A DNA stretch of 64,000 nt, taken from assembly GCF_036226765.1 (NCBI RefSeq), contig NZ_CP109017.1:1813501-1877500 (forward strand). The letters are read 5' to 3'. The notes under the pieces are model-generated. The model did no database searches. It had not been told where the DNA came from and was given only the letters and a program-made list of their open reading frames with translations. Below are positions 49,731 through 60,151 of this stretch, one piece after another (positions within the stretch are counted from its first letter, which is position 1; each line of letters begins with the position of its first letter). A program made the position numbers and the translations under genes. Source of the DNA: Streptomyces sp. NBC_00670. Its GTDB lineage: Bacteria; Actinomycetota; Actinomycetes; Streptomycetales; Streptomycetaceae.

Positions 49731-50900
49731 ATGACGCCCACTCTTGGCGAGACGACGCCCACTCTCGACGAACGGATCACCGGCGCCCTGGTCGGCGCGG
49801 CGGTCGGCGACGCCCTCGGCGGGCCGGTCGAGGGCTACAGCCCCGAGCAGATCACCGAGCGGCACGGCGGCCGGATCCACGGCATCGTCGGCCCCTGGAA
49901 CGGCGGCCACTGGCGCACCGCCCGCCCCCTCGCCCCGTACCACAAGGGCGACGGCCACGTCACCGACGACACCCTGATGACCCACGCGCTGGTACGGGTC
50001 TACGCCGCCGTCCGCGACCACCTGGACGCGTACGCGGTCGCCGAGCACCTGGTCCCGGAGCTGATCGAACGCCCGCGCTGGATCCCGGAGCTGGAGGCCG
50101 AGGCACTGCCGTTGCAGCGGATCTTCCTCGCCGAGAAGTGGCTCGTGGCCCGGCTGCACTACGGCCACGTCGACCCCCGCGAGGCCGGCACCGGCAACAT
50201 CGTCAACTGCGGCGCCGCGATGTACATGGCCCCCGTCGGCCTGGTCAACGCGGGCAACCCGGCGGGCGCGTACGCCGAGGCGCTCGACGTGGCGGGCGCG
50301 CACCAGTCGTCGTACGGCAGGGAGGCGGCCGGCGTCCTCGCGGCGGCGGTCGCGGCGGCCTGCGCGCCGGGCGCGACCCCCGACACGGTGGTCTCGGCCT
50401 GCCTCTCGCTCGCGAAGGACGGCACCCGCGCGGCGATCGAGACGGTGTGCGAAACGGCCGCCCGGTACACGGACTTCGAGTCGGCGCTACGACCGCTGCG
50501 ACGGGCCGTGGAGCCGTACGACACCGTCGGCCCCGACTACCGCGCCCCCTCGCTCGGCGCCCGCCGCCCCTCCCGGCTGCACGCGATCGAGGAACTGCCG
50601 GTCGCGCTGGGGATGCTGGTGGTCGCGGGCGGCGACTACCGGCACGCGGTGCTCGGCTCCGTCAACTACGGCCGGGACTGCGACTCCATCGCCACGATGT
50701 CCGGCGCGCTCGCGGGCGCGCTCGGCTCGCCCGTGCCGGACGACTGGGCGAAGACGGTCGCCGAGGCGAGCCGTCTGGACCTGCACGCACCGGCGCGCAC
50801 GCTCGCGGAGGTCGCGCGCGAGGTGTTCACGCGGGACGTGACCCGCCGCCGGGCGCACGAGGCCGCGTTCGCGGGGCTGCTCGACGGGATCGGGGGCTGA
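49731..50900 (+). CDS. ADP-ribosylglycohydrolase family protein 3
   Basis: 389 residues, the cleanest family member of the four. GAAVGDALGGPVEGY (22-36), first metal site HVTDDT (78-81 region), central GNIVNCGAAMYMAPVGLVNAG, and the second site NYGRDCDSIATM with D316 and D318. The 'NYGRDCDS' form and the GAAMYMAPVG block resemble ARH-like proteins found beside sugar/nucleoside catabolic genes, so a ribosyl-type substrate other than a protein adduct is conceivable. ATG at 49731 with cagggggatg-like ribosome site. Protein 4 starts 2 nt after its stop. Confidence 0.88.
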   Translation: MTPTLGETTPTLDERITGALVGAAVGDALGGPVEGYSPEQITERHGGRIHGIVGPWNGGHWRTARPLAPYHKGDGHVTDDTLMTHALVRVYAAVRDHLDAYAVAEHLVPELIERPRWIPELEAEALPLQRIFLAEKWLVARLHYGHVDPREAGTGNIVNCGAAMYMAPVGLVNAGNPAGAYAEALDVAGAHQSSYGREAAGVLAAAVAAACAPGATPDTVVSACLSLAKDGTRAAIETVCETAARYTDFESALRPLRRAVEPYDTVGPDYRAPSLGARRPSRLHAIEELPVALGMLVVAGGDYRHAVLGSVNYGRDCDSIATMSGALAGALGSPVPDDWAKTVAEASRLDLHAPARTLAEVAREVFTRDVTRRRAHEAAFAGLLDGIGG

Positions 50901-50902
50901 CC

Positions 50903-52285
50903 ATGCTGCGCGTCACCTGGGTCCAGCCGGAGGACCTGCTCGGCCACGAACTCCGCCAGGCGGAACAGGACGGCCGCCGCCCGGAGGCGATCGCCCGCCG
51001 CTGGGCGGCCGCGGGCGGCCCCGACGCCCCACCGAGAGCGGGCGCCTCCCCCCACCCCACCTCCCGCTACCTCCGCCTCCTCGCCGAAGACCTGCTCGAC
51101 GAACTCGCCGACCTCCCCAGCCACCTGGCAGACGACGAGCCCACAGACCTGGTCGCCATCGAGGCCACCCGCACCCGGCCGTCTGCGCCGGCAAGCGCAA
51201 CCTCCGTGACGGCACCCCCACCCCACCTCACGCACCCCACCCCCGCCGCGCTGGAAGCGTCCTGGCTCGGCAGAGCCGCCGGCTGCCTCCTCGGCAAACC
51301 CGTGGAGAAACTCCCCCTCACCACACTGCGCGAACTGGCCACCGCCACCGGCAACAACCCCGTCACCGCCTATTTCACCGCCCGGGGCCTGCCCAAGGGG
51401 CACACCGCCCCCTGGAACCGCCGCTCCGCCCCCACCTCCCTCGCCGAGAACATCGACGGCATGCCCGAGGACGACGACCTCAACTATCCCGTCCTCAACC
51501 TGCTCCTCCTCCGCCGCCACGGCCGCACCTTCACCACGCCCGACGTCGCCCGCCTCTGGCTCGACGAGCTCCCCGCCGGCCGCACCTTCACCGCCGAACG
51601 CGTCGCCTACCGCAACCTCCTCTCCGGCATCGAACCCCCGCTCACCGCCCGCCACCGCAACCCGTTCCGCGAGTGGATCGGCGCCCTCATCCGTGCCGAC
51701 GTCCACGGCTGGACCAACCCGGGCGACCCGGTCGCCGCCGCCGCGCAGGCGCACCGCGACGCCACCCTCACGCACACCGCGAACGGCGTCTACGCGGCCA
51801 TGTTCACCGCCGCCGTCCTCGCCGAGGCCGCCACCGGCGCCCACGACGTGCACCACTGCCTGGCCACCGGCCTGAGCGTCGTCCCGCCCCGCTCCCGCCT
51901 CGCCCGGGCCGTCCGGCAGGCGATCGAACTGGCCCGGGAGCACGCGGACTTCGACACCGTCGTGGACCAACTCCACGACCTTCACCACGGCTACCACTGG
52001 GTGCACGCCGTCCCCAACACCGCGCTGATCGCCGCCGCCCTCACCCACGCGGACGGCGACTTCTCCGCCTCCGTCTGCCGGACCGTGTCCGGGGGTTGGG
52101 ACACCGACTCCAACGGGGCGGCCGCCGGCAGCATCGCCGGTCTGCTCGCGGGCGACCCCGCCGCGCTGCCCGAGCGCTGGACCGCCCCGCTGAAGAACCG
52201 GCTCGCCACCTCCGTCGGCGACTTCGACGGCGTCGGCTTCGACACCCTGGCCCAGCTCACCCACCGGGAGATCCACCGCCGATGA
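50903..52285 (+). CDS. ADP-ribosylglycohydrolase family protein 4, with extra N-terminal domain
   Basis: 460 residues. The first about 110 residues are a helical, acidic domain without a recognisable match (opening TWVQPEDLLGHELRQAEQDG). The ARH fold starts near ASWLGRAAGCLLGKPVE (GDxLG replaced by GCLLG). The first metal site is MPEDDDLNYP, and the second is SGGWDTDSNGAAAG, the standard GGxDTDT-like form. Long insertion-bearing ARH proteins of this layout (AGCLLGKPVE, PWNRRSAPTS, DDLNY) occur in carbohydrate clusters of other bacteria. Ends in an ATGA overlap with the CoA-transferase. Confidence 0.85.
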   Translation: MLRVTWVQPEDLLGHELRQAEQDGRRPEAIARRWAAAGGPDAPPRAGASPHPTSRYLRLLAEDLLDELADLPSHLADDEPTDLVAIEATRTRPSAPASATSVTAPPPHLTHPTPAALEASWLGRAAGCLLGKPVEKLPLTTLRELATATGNNPVTAYFTARGLPKGHTAPWNRRSAPTSLAENIDGMPEDDDLNYPVLNLLLLRRHGRTFTTPDVARLWLDELPAGRTFTAERVAYRNLLSGIEPPLTARHRNPFREWIGALIRADVHGWTNPGDPVAAAAQAHRDATLTHTANGVYAAMFTAAVLAEAATGAHDVHHCLATGLSVVPPRSRLARAVRQAIELAREHADFDTVVDQLHDLHHGYHWVHAVPNTALIAAALTHADGDFSASVCRTVSGGWDTDSNGAAAGSIAGLLAGDPAALPERWTAPLKNRLATSVGDFDGVGFDTLAQLTHREIHRR

Positions 52286-53490
52286 CCCACCACCAGGAAC
52301 AGACACCTCCGCTGGCCGGTCTGCGCGTCCTCGATCTGGCGACCCTCTTCGCCGGCCCCCTCGCCGCCACCCTCCTCGGCGACTTCGGCGCCGAGGTCGT
52401 CAAGGTCGAGCACCCGGCCAAGCCGGACCCCTCCCGCGGCCACGGTCCCGCCAAGGACGGCGTCGGCCTGTGGTGGAAGCTACTCGGCCGCAACAAGCGG
52501 ACCCTCACCCTCGACCTGTCCAGGCCCGGTGGCCGCGCCACCCTCCTCCGGCTCGCCGCGACCGCCGACGTGATCGTGGAGAACTTCCGCCCCGGCACGC
52601 TGGAGAAGTGGGACCTGGGCTGGGAGGAGCTGTCCGCCGTCAACCCGCGGCTCGTACTGGCCCGGGTCACCGCGTTCGGCCAGTTCGGCCCGTACGCGCA
52701 CCGGCCGGGCTTCGGCACCCTCGCCGAGGCGATGAGCGGCTTCGCCGCGATCACCGGCGAGCCGGACGCCCCGCCCACGCTGCCGCCGTTCGGCCTCGCC
52801 GACTCCATCGCGGGCCTGACCACGGCGTACGCGGTGATGACGGCCCTCGCCGCCCGGGAGCGCACCGGCCAGGGCCAGGTCGTGGACATGGCAATCATCG
52901 AGCCGATCCTCACCGTGCTCGGCCCCCAGCCCCTCTGGTACGACCAGCTCGGCTACGTCCAGCCGCGCACCGGCAACCGGTCCACCAACAACGCGCCCCG
53001 CAACACCTACCGCACCGCCGACGGCGGCTGGGTCGCCGTCTCCACCTCCGCGCAGTCGGTCGCCGTACGGCTGATGGAGCTGGTCGGCCGCCCCGACCTG
53101 GCCGCCCGGCCCTGGTTCGCGACCGGTGCGGGGCGGGCGGAGCACGCGGACGAGCTGGACGCGGCGGTCGGCGCGTGGATCGCCGAACGCACCCGGGAGG
53201 AGGTGCTCGCGGAGTTCGAGAAGGCGGAGGCGGCCGTCGCCCCCGTGCAGGACATACGGGAGGTGCTGACCGACCCGCAGTACCAGGCGCTCGGCACCTT
53301 CGCCACCGTCCCCGACGACCCCGAGCTGGGCGTGCTGCGCATGCAGAACGTACTGTTCCGGCTCTCCGCGACGCCCGGCGGCATCCGCTGGGCGGGCCGG
53401 CCGCACGGCGCCGACACCGAGGCGGTCCTCGGCGAGCTGGGGCTGACGGCCGCCGAGATCGCGGCGCTGCGCGCCGAGGAGGCCGTATGA
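52282..53490 (+). CDS. CaiB/BaiF family (class III) CoA-transferase
   Basis: 402 residues. Family landmarks: LAGLRVLDLATLFAGPLAATLLGDFGAEVVKVE in pieces (RVLDLATLFAGP; LGDFGAEVVKVEHP), NKRTLTLDL, VIVENFRPGTLEKWDLG, GQVVDMAIIEPIL. At the position of the catalytic Asp (D169 of formyl-CoA transferase) this sequence has Glu207 (IIEP). That E is, from memory, shared by an actinobacterial subfamily, so it may still form the acyl-glutamyl anhydride. It would move CoA between two carboxylic acids. Translationally coupled on both sides by ATGA overlaps, to an ARH protein and to a CoA-ester lyase. Confidence 0.88.
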   Translation: MTHHQEQTPPLAGLRVLDLATLFAGPLAATLLGDFGAEVVKVEHPAKPDPSRGHGPAKDGVGLWWKLLGRNKRTLTLDLSRPGGRATLLRLAATADVIVENFRPGTLEKWDLGWEELSAVNPRLVLARVTAFGQFGPYAHRPGFGTLAEAMSGFAAITGEPDAPPTLPPFGLADSIAGLTTAYAVMTALAARERTGQGQVVDMAIIEPILTVLGPQPLWYDQLGYVQPRTGNRSTNNAPRNTYRTADGGWVAVSTSAQSVAVRLMELVGRPDLAARPWFATGAGRAEHADELDAAVGAWIAERTREEVLAEFEKAEAAVAPVQDIREVLTDPQYQALGTFATVPDDPELGVLRMQNVLFRLSATPGGIRWAGRPHGADTEAVLGELGLTAAEIAALRAEEAV

Positions 53491-54338
53491 CCGCCGACGT
53501 GCTGCCGCTGACCTGGCTGTACGCGCCCGGCGACCGGCCGGACGTGGTCGGCAAGGCGCTGGGCTCGGGGGCGGACGTGGTGCTGATCGACCTGGAGGAC
53601 GCGGTCGCGCCCGACCGCAAGGAGTACGCCCGTTCGGCGACGGCGGACCGACTGGGCGAGCCGCAGCCCGTGCCGGTGCACGTGCGGGTGAACGCCCTGG
53701 ACGGCCCCTGGGTGGAGGGCGACCTGAAGGCGCTGTCCGGGCTGCCGGGGGTGTCCGGGCTGCGGCTGCCGAAGGTGACCTCGCCCCGGGAGGTCGTACG
53801 GGTCGCGGAGCTGACCGGGCCGGCCCGGGCCGAGGCGGACGGCGGCGGAGTCGCGCTGCACGCCCTCCTGGAGTCGGCGCTCGGGGTGGAACGCGCGTTC
53901 GCCATCGCCTGCGCCCACCCCGCGCTGCGCGGGATCGCGCTGGGCGAGGCGGATCTGCGGGCCGATCTGGGCGTACGGGAGGACCGGGGCCTGGACTGGT
54001 CGCGCTCCCGGGTGGTGGCGGCCGCGCGGGCGGCGGGGCTGCCGGCGCCGGTGCAGTCGGTGTATCCGGACGTACGGGACCTGGAGGGGCTGGCCGCGTC
54101 CTGCACGCACGGCCGGGCCCTGGGGTTCCTGGGGCGCGCGGCGATCCATCCGCGTCAGCTGCCGGTGATCGAGCGGGCGTATCTGCCGACGCCGAAGGAG
54201 ATCGTGGAGGCGGAACAGATCGCGAAGGCGGCCACGGCCACGGCGGGCGCCCAGGCGCTGCCCGACGGCCGTTTCATCGACGCGGCGGTGGTGGCGGTCG
54301 CCCACCGCACCCTGACCCTGGCCCGCCGCCGGCGCTGA
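53487..54338 (+). CDS. CoA-ester lyase (HpcH/HpaI, CitE-like)
   Basis: 283 residues. TIM-barrel lyase of the CitE/L-malyl-CoA family: WLYAPGDRPD start, LIDLEDAVAPDRK (Arg/Asp contacts), HVRVNALDGPW, Mg ligands in LLESALGVERA and GEADLRADLG, and a C-terminal GRAAIHPRQLPVIERAY cap. The family cleaves or forms C-C bonds in hydroxyacyl-CoA thioesters (citryl-, malyl-, methylmalyl-, citramalyl-CoA) giving acetyl-CoA or propionyl-CoA plus a 2-oxoacid. As it is coupled to a CoA-transferase, the pair could activate and split a hydroxydicarboxylic acid. Last gene of the operon, followed by a strong terminator. Confidence 0.88.
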   Translation: MTADVLPLTWLYAPGDRPDVVGKALGSGADVVLIDLEDAVAPDRKEYARSATADRLGEPQPVPVHVRVNALDGPWVEGDLKALSGLPGVSGLRLPKVTSPREVVRVAELTGPARAEADGGGVALHALLESALGVERAFAIACAHPALRGIALGEADLRADLGVREDRGLDWSRSRVVAAARAAGLPAPVQSVYPDVRDLEGLAASCTHGRALGFLGRAAIHPRQLPVIERAYLPTPKEIVEAEQIAKAATATAGAQALPDGRFIDAAVVAVAHRTLTLARRRR

Positions 54339-54361
54339 CCCGCGCCCTGACGTACGGGAGC

Positions 54362-54394
54362 GGGGGCGCCGCACGTGTGCCGTGCGGCGCCCCC
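54362..54394. terminator. Bidirectional terminator, CoA-ester lyase / lgt
   Basis: Perfect 13-bp stem gggggcgccgcac / gtgcggcgccccc with a 7-nt loop between convergent genes; closes the ADP-ribosylglycohydrolase operon. Confidence 0.85.
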
Positions 54395-54437
54395 GGTCTC
54401 CGTCGCCGGTTCTCGTCGAGTTCCGTGTGCGGTGCGC

Positions 54438-55556
54438 TCAGCTCTTCTTGGTCGCCGACGCCGGTCCGGAGGGAGCCTCCGCCGACGCCTTGCCGTCCGT
54501 CGCGGTGGCCTTCGAGGCGGTGGCCCCCGAAGGGGCGGCCTTGACCCCGGCGGGCTCGGCGACCGCGCCCTTGTCCTTGGAGTCGGCCGCCTTGTCCCCG
54601 GCGGGCTTGTCCGCAGCCGCCTTGCCGTCGGTGCCGGTCTTCTTCAACGTCACCGCGTCCGCATCCGCGCCGGCTTCGCCGACACCCTCGGCGTCCTTCG
54701 CGCCCGGCTCGCCGGGGGCGTCCGCACCCGGCTGCCCCGGCTCGCCCGGCTCCACCGTCTCCTCGCGGCCCGGCCGCTTCTTCGACGAGACGATGATGTA
54801 CGCGACGGCCGCCAGGAACACCACCAGCGCGGTCCAGTCGTTGAGCCGCACGCCGAGGAAGTGGTGGGCGTCGTCCACCCGCATGTACTCGATCCAGGCG
54901 CGGCCCGCGCAGTACGCGGCGACGTACAGGGCGAACGCCCGGCCGTGGCCCAGCTTGAAGCGCCGGTCGGCCCAGATGACGAGCAGCGCGACGCCTACGC
55001 ACCACAGCGACTCGTACAGGAACGTCGGGTGGTAGTAGCCCGGTACCCGGCCGCCCTCGGAGGAGGTGATGTGCAGCGCCCAGGGAACGTGCGTCTCCCG
55101 GCCGTACAGCTCCTGGTTGAACCAGTTGCCCCAGCGTCCGAGCGCCTGTGCGATCGCGATGCCGGGCGCGATGGCGTCGGCGTACGACGGCAGGGAGATG
55201 CCCCGGCGCCGGCAGCCGATCCAGGCGCCGACCGCGCCGAGGGCGATGGCGCCCCAGATGCCGAGGCCGCCCTCCCAGATCTTGAAGGCGTCCACCCAGT
55301 CGCGGCCCGCGCTGAAGTACAGCTCGTAGTCGGTGATGACGTGGTAGAGCCGTCCGCCGACGAGGCCGAAGGGCACGGCCCACACCGCGATGTCGGCCAC
55401 CGTGCCGGCCCGGCCGCCGCGGGCGACCCAGCGCCTGTTGCCGAGCCAGACGGCCACGAAGACGCCGATGATGATGCAGAACGCGTAGCCGCGCAGCGGA
55501 ATGGGGCCGAGGTGCAGCACTCCGCGCGACGGGCTGGGAATGTAGGCAAGGTACAT
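54438..55556 (-). CDS. lgt: Prolipoprotein diacylglyceryl transferase with long C-terminal tail
   Basis: 372 residues; attaches diacylglycerol from phosphatidylglycerol to the lipobox cysteine of prolipoproteins. Seven hydrophobic segments; the Lgt signature GRWGNWFNQELYG is at about residues 140-152, followed by HPTFLYESLW and RAWIEYMRVDD. After the last helix (ALVVFLAAVAYIIV) a roughly 95-residue Ala/Gly/Lys/Glu-rich tail extends into the cytosol, much longer than in enterobacteria, though such tails are common in actinomycetes. ATG at 55556 (MYLAYIPSPS); no better start upstream. Confidence 0.95.
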   Translation of the reverse strand: MYLAYIPSPSRGVLHLGPIPLRGYAFCIIIGVFVAVWLGNRRWVARGGRAGTVADIAVWAVPFGLVGGRLYHVITDYELYFSAGRDWVDAFKIWEGGLGIWGAIALGAVGAWIGCRRRGISLPSYADAIAPGIAIAQALGRWGNWFNQELYGRETHVPWALHITSSEGGRVPGYYHPTFLYESLWCVGVALLVIWADRRFKLGHGRAFALYVAAYCAGRAWIEYMRVDDAHHFLGVRLNDWTALVVFLAAVAYIIVSSKKRPGREETVEPGEPGQPGADAPGEPGAKDAEGVGEAGADADAVTLKKTGTDGKAAADKPAGDKAADSKDKGAVAEPAGVKAAPSGATASKATATDGKASAEAPSGPASATKKS

Positions 55557-55676
55557 GGCAGGGTCGACGCTACCCTGCCGACCGTGCGGCACGGCAACCC
55601 GCCTGGCTACGGCTCCATAACGTACGCCCCGGTAACCGGGCCCCGGGGGCGGGCCCGGCCGCCGTGCCCCGCCCGG

Positions 55677-56453
55677 TCACCCCTTGTTCGCCGCCTGGAC
55701 CATCTGCTTGAGCTTCGCCGGGGTCATGGAGCGGTCCTCGACGAGGTTCTTGCCGTCGAACAGCACGGTGGGCGTGCCACTGAAGTTGCCGGCCTGGAAG
55801 GCGGCGTTGGACTTGTCCACCCACGTGTTGTGCGTGCCGTCCTTCACACAGGACCGGAAGGCCGGGGTGTCGAGGCCGTCGACCTTCTTCGCCAGGTCGA
55901 TCAGCTTGGCGTCGTCCGCGAAGGCGTCGTCCGTCTCCTGCGGCTGGTTGTCGTAGAGCACGTCGTGGTACGCGAGGAACTTGCCCGCGTCCTGCGCGCA
56001 GGCCGCCGCGTTGGCCGCGTGGCGGGAGCCGCTGCCGCGGGTGTTGCCGTCGATGAGGGTGACCAGGTGGTATTCGACCTTGAGCTGTCCGGCGTCGACC
56101 AGGTCGTGGATCGTCGAGCGGTAGGTCTTCTCGAAGGCCTGGCAGGCCGGGCAGCGGAAGTCCTCCCAGACCGTGAGGCTCGCCCTGGCCGAGTCCTTGC
56201 CGACGGGGATGGCCAGGGCGTCCTTGCCGATCGCGCCCGAGGGCGCCACCGCCGGGCCCGCGGTGGCGCTCTTGTCCTCCTTGCCGGAGTTGGCGGCCAG
56301 GACGCCGCCGACGGCCGCGAGGCCCAGCACACAGACCACCGAGGCCCCGATGATCAGCGCGCGGCGGCGCTTGTCGGCGGCCTTCTGCTTCTCGCGCTCG
56401 TCCGCCAGCCGCTGCCGGGCGGTGCGCTTTCCCTCACGGTTCTTCTCGCTCAC
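55677..56453 (-). CDS. Membrane-anchored DsbA-like thioredoxin-fold protein
   Basis: 258 residues. A cytosolic, strongly basic head (KNREGKRTARQRLADEREKQK) precedes one membrane helix (ALIIGASVVCVLGLAAVGGVLAA) and an extracytoplasmic thioredoxin fold (DSBA/Thioredoxin_4). The active-site motif CPAC lies in WEDFRCPACQAFEKTY and the cis-Pro in GTPTVLFDG. Probably an oxidase or isomerase for disulfides in exported proteins. GTG start at 56453. It is the gene after the trpA terminator on the same strand; lgt follows. Confidence 0.88.
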   Translation of the reverse strand: MSEKNREGKRTARQRLADEREKQKAADKRRRALIIGASVVCVLGLAAVGGVLAANSGKEDKSATAGPAVAPSGAIGKDALAIPVGKDSARASLTVWEDFRCPACQAFEKTYRSTIHDLVDAGQLKVEYHLVTLIDGNTRGSGSRHAANAAACAQDAGKFLAYHDVLYDNQPQETDDAFADDAKLIDLAKKVDGLDTPAFRSCVKDGTHNTWVDKSNAAFQAGNFSGTPTVLFDGKNLVEDRSMTPAKLKQMVQAANKG

Positions 56454-56468
56454 ATCCGGCAGAACGAA

Positions 56469-56495
56469 CCGGGGAGGCGCAGCGCGCCTCCCCGG
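56469..56495 (-). terminator. Terminator of the trpCMBA transcript
   Basis: Perfect 12-bp stem ccggggaggcgc / gcgcctccccgg with a 3-nt loop, between the trpA stop and the DsbA-like start. Confidence 0.85.
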
Positions 56496-56561
56496 CCCCA
56501 GGTCCACCCGTTCGAGTGAGCGGGCGTCGTCGTGTTTACCGCCGGCTACGGCCGGCCCGCT

Positions 56562-57397
56562 TCACCGCCGGCCCTCGCGGACACCGCGCGCCAGCTCGCC
56601 CGCCAGCTCCCGTACGGCCGCGAGCCCCGCCGTCTCGTCCGGGGCGTCCAGCATCCGCTTGACGAACGCCGAGCCGACGATCACACCGTCGGCGAACCCG
56701 GCCACCTCGGCGGCCTGGGCGGCGTTCGAGACGCCGAGGCCGACGCAGACGGGCAGGTCGGAGCGGGTGGCGCGGGTCCGCTCCACCAGGTCCTGCGCCT
56801 GCGCGCCGACCGACTCGCGGGTGCCGGTGACACCCATCAGCGAGGCCGCGTACACGAACCCGCTGCCTACTGCCGTGATCTCGGCGAGCCGGGCGTCCCG
56901 GCTGCTGGGCGCCACCACGAAGACGGTCGCGAGACCGTGCTTCTCGGCGTGCTCCCGCCACAGCGCGGACTCCTGCACCGGCAGGTCGGGCAGGATGCAG
57001 CCCGCGCCGCCCGCCTCGGCCAGCTCGGCGGTGAACCGCTCGACGCCGTAGCGGTCGATCGGGTTCCAGTAGGTCATGACGAGGACGGGCTTGCCGGTGG
57101 CCGCGTGGGCCTCCCTGACCGTCCGCATCACGTCCGCGATCCTCACACCGCCGCGCAGGGCGATGTCGTCGGCGGTCTGGATGACGGGTCCGTCCAGGAC
57201 GGGGTCGCTGTGCGGGAGGCCGACCTCGACGACGTCGGCGCCGCCGTCGAAGACCTCCTTGATGGCGGCGATGCCGCCGTCCACGGTCGGGAACCCGGCC
57301 GGGAGGTAGGCGATGAGCGCGGCCCGGTCCTCCGCCTTCGCGGCGGCGAGGGCGTCGGTCAGGAGTTGGCCCCTGTGGCTGTTCAACGCTGCGCCGC

Positions 57398-57401
<4 letters not shown>
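56562..57401 (-). CDS. trpA: Tryptophan synthase alpha chain
   Basis: 279 residues; splits indole-3-glycerol phosphate to indole and glyceraldehyde-3-phosphate. [11 protein letters not shown] start of the barrel, the catalytic Glu/Asp region ([20 protein letters not shown] in pieces [11 protein letters not shown]), [15 protein letters not shown] (active-site loop), and phosphate-binding [16 protein letters not shown] start in a GTGA overlap with trpB, so alpha and beta chains are made together. Confidence 0.96.
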
Positions 57402-58681
<1,280 letters not shown>

Positions 58682-58808
58682 GGGGATACCTCGTGGGCGA
58701 AGCCCTGGGGTTGTTGTACGGACGGGGATGTACGGGTGGGTGCGCGCGGACGCCCAGCGGCTCGGGCTGCGGTGACTGCGGGGCGAGTGCGGATGCGTCG
58801 TGGAGTCT

Positions 58809-58827
58809 CGCGCCCCTCAGGGGCGCG
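58809..58827. repeat. Variant of the dispersed inner palindrome upstream of trpB
   Basis: cgcgcccct c aggggcgcg, perfect 9-bp stem, followed by ggggctgt instead of the usual ggggaactgcgc. Situated between trpM and trpB, it could attenuate the trpCM to trpBA transition. Confidence 0.6.
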
Positions 58828-58962
58828 GGGCTGTCTCGACATGCGGCTCCGCCGCGTGGGCCCGAGCAACCACACTCGCCCCGCAGCCGGGCCACAAGGC
58901 CCACCGACCCCGACAAACCGTCGCCTACCGCACGGAACCGCAAACGGTCCCGTCGGCCTCGC

Positions 58963-59154
58963 TCAGCGCACCGCAGGTGACCGGCGCGCCGCCGGCCATC
59001 GCATCCCGTTCACCTGTCCCGGCTCCGCCCCGATGACGTACCGCACCCGTCGCCCGTGCACCCGCCGCGCGGGCGCCCGGCAGCCACGCGGCCGGCATCC
59101 GCGGGCGAGGCGGGCATAGGGGTCCCTGGTCGCCGAGGGGTACGAGGAAGTCAT
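58963..59154 (-). CDS. trpM: TrpM, small modulator of tryptophan biosynthesis
   Basis: 63 residues, very Arg-rich: ARLARGCRPRGCRAPARRVHG then RRVRYVIGAEPGQVNGMRW. Length, position between trpC and trpB, and the GQVNGMRW ending match my recollection of TrpM, a streptomycete small protein reported in S. coelicolor to affect tryptophan synthesis and antibiotic production by indirect means. No enzymatic domain. ATG at 59154 with a weak GGTAGGG site. Longer upstream in-frame sequence is not needed. Confidence 0.75.
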   Translation of the reverse strand: MTSSYPSATRDPYARLARGCRPRGCRAPARRVHGRRVRYVIGAEPGQVNGMRWPAARRSPAVR

Positions 59155-59218
59155 CGCGGCCAACCCTACCGGCGTACGGCCGCCCGGGTGACCGCCCATG
59201 TCGCCCACCCGGTTCACG

Positions 59219-60028
59219 TCAGCCGCGCCCGTGCCGCAGCGCGGGGTGCGCGCCGGCGGCGACCAGGTCGGAGACGGCCGTCTTCGGGTCGCGCCCGGTG
59301 ACGAGGGACTCGCCCACCAGCACCGCGTCGGCGCCCGCGTTGGCGTACGCGATCAGGTCGTGCGGGCCGCGCACACCGGACTCGGCCACCTTGACGATGT
59401 GCTCGGGGATCTCGGGGACGACCCGGTCGAACGTGCCCCGGTCGACGCTGAGCGTCTTGAGGTTGCGCGCGTTGACGCCGATCACCTGCGCGCCGGCGTC
59501 CACCGCCCGCTCGACCTCGTCCTCGTCGTGCACCTCGACGAGCGGGGTGAGGCCGATGGAGTGGGCGCGCTCGATCAGCGACTCCAGGGCCGGCTGCTCC
59601 AGGGCGGCCACGATCAGCAGCACCAGGTCGGCGCCGTACGCCCGGGCCTCCCACAGCTGGTACGACGTGACGACGAAGTCCTTGCGCAGGATCGGGATGT
59701 CGACGCGCGCGCGGACCGCCTCGAGGTCGGCGAGCGAGCCGCCGAAGCGGCGCTGTTCGGTGAGGACGGAGATGACGGCCGCGCCGCCCGCCTCGTAGTC
59801 GGCGGCCAGTCCGGCGGGGTCGGCGATCGCGGCGAGCGCGCCCTTGGAGGGGCTGGACCGCTTGACCTCGCAGATCACCTTGACGCCGTCGCCGCGCAGC
59901 GCGGCGAGCCCGTCCTTGGCCGCGGGAGCCTTCGCCGCGCGCTCCTTGAGCTCGTCGAGGCTGACGCGCGCCTGCCGCTCCGCGAGGTCGGCACGGACTC
60001 CGTCGATGATCTCGTCGAGCACACTCAC
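59219..60028 (-). CDS. trpC: Indole-3-glycerol phosphate synthase
   Basis: 269 residues; ring closure of CdRP to indole-3-glycerol phosphate. TIM barrel with catalytic Lys in [11 protein letters not shown] and Lys of [12 protein letters not shown], catalytic Glu in [11 protein letters not shown], and the phosphate loops [14 protein letters not shown] and [11 protein letters not shown] at 60028 has GGAAGGGGG upstream. First gene of the trpC-M-B-A group; trpE, which is not adjacent to trpC, lies 1.8 kb upstream with other genes between. Confidence 0.96.
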   Translation of the reverse strand: MSVLDEIIDGVRADLAERQARVSLDELKERAAKAPAAKDGLAALRGDGVKVICEVKRSSPSKGALAAIADPAGLAADYEAGGAAVISVLTEQRRFGGSLADLEAVRARVDIPILRKDFVVTSYQLWEARAYGADLVLLIVAALEQPALESLIERAHSIGLTPLVEVHDEDEVERAVDAGAQVIGVNARNLKTLSVDRGTFDRVVPEIPEHIVKVAESGVRGPHDLIAYANAGADAVLVGESLVTGRDPKTAVSDLVAAGAHPALRHGRG

Positions 60029-60151
60029 GCGAGCGGCCCCCTTCCTGCCGGTTGATGCTGAGCCGATGGCTCTTGCGATGGTATCCGGAGGAACCCGTGG
60101 TCCTCGCATCCGGCCCGGGCCGGTCCCACTACCTGGACGTATCCCCGATGA

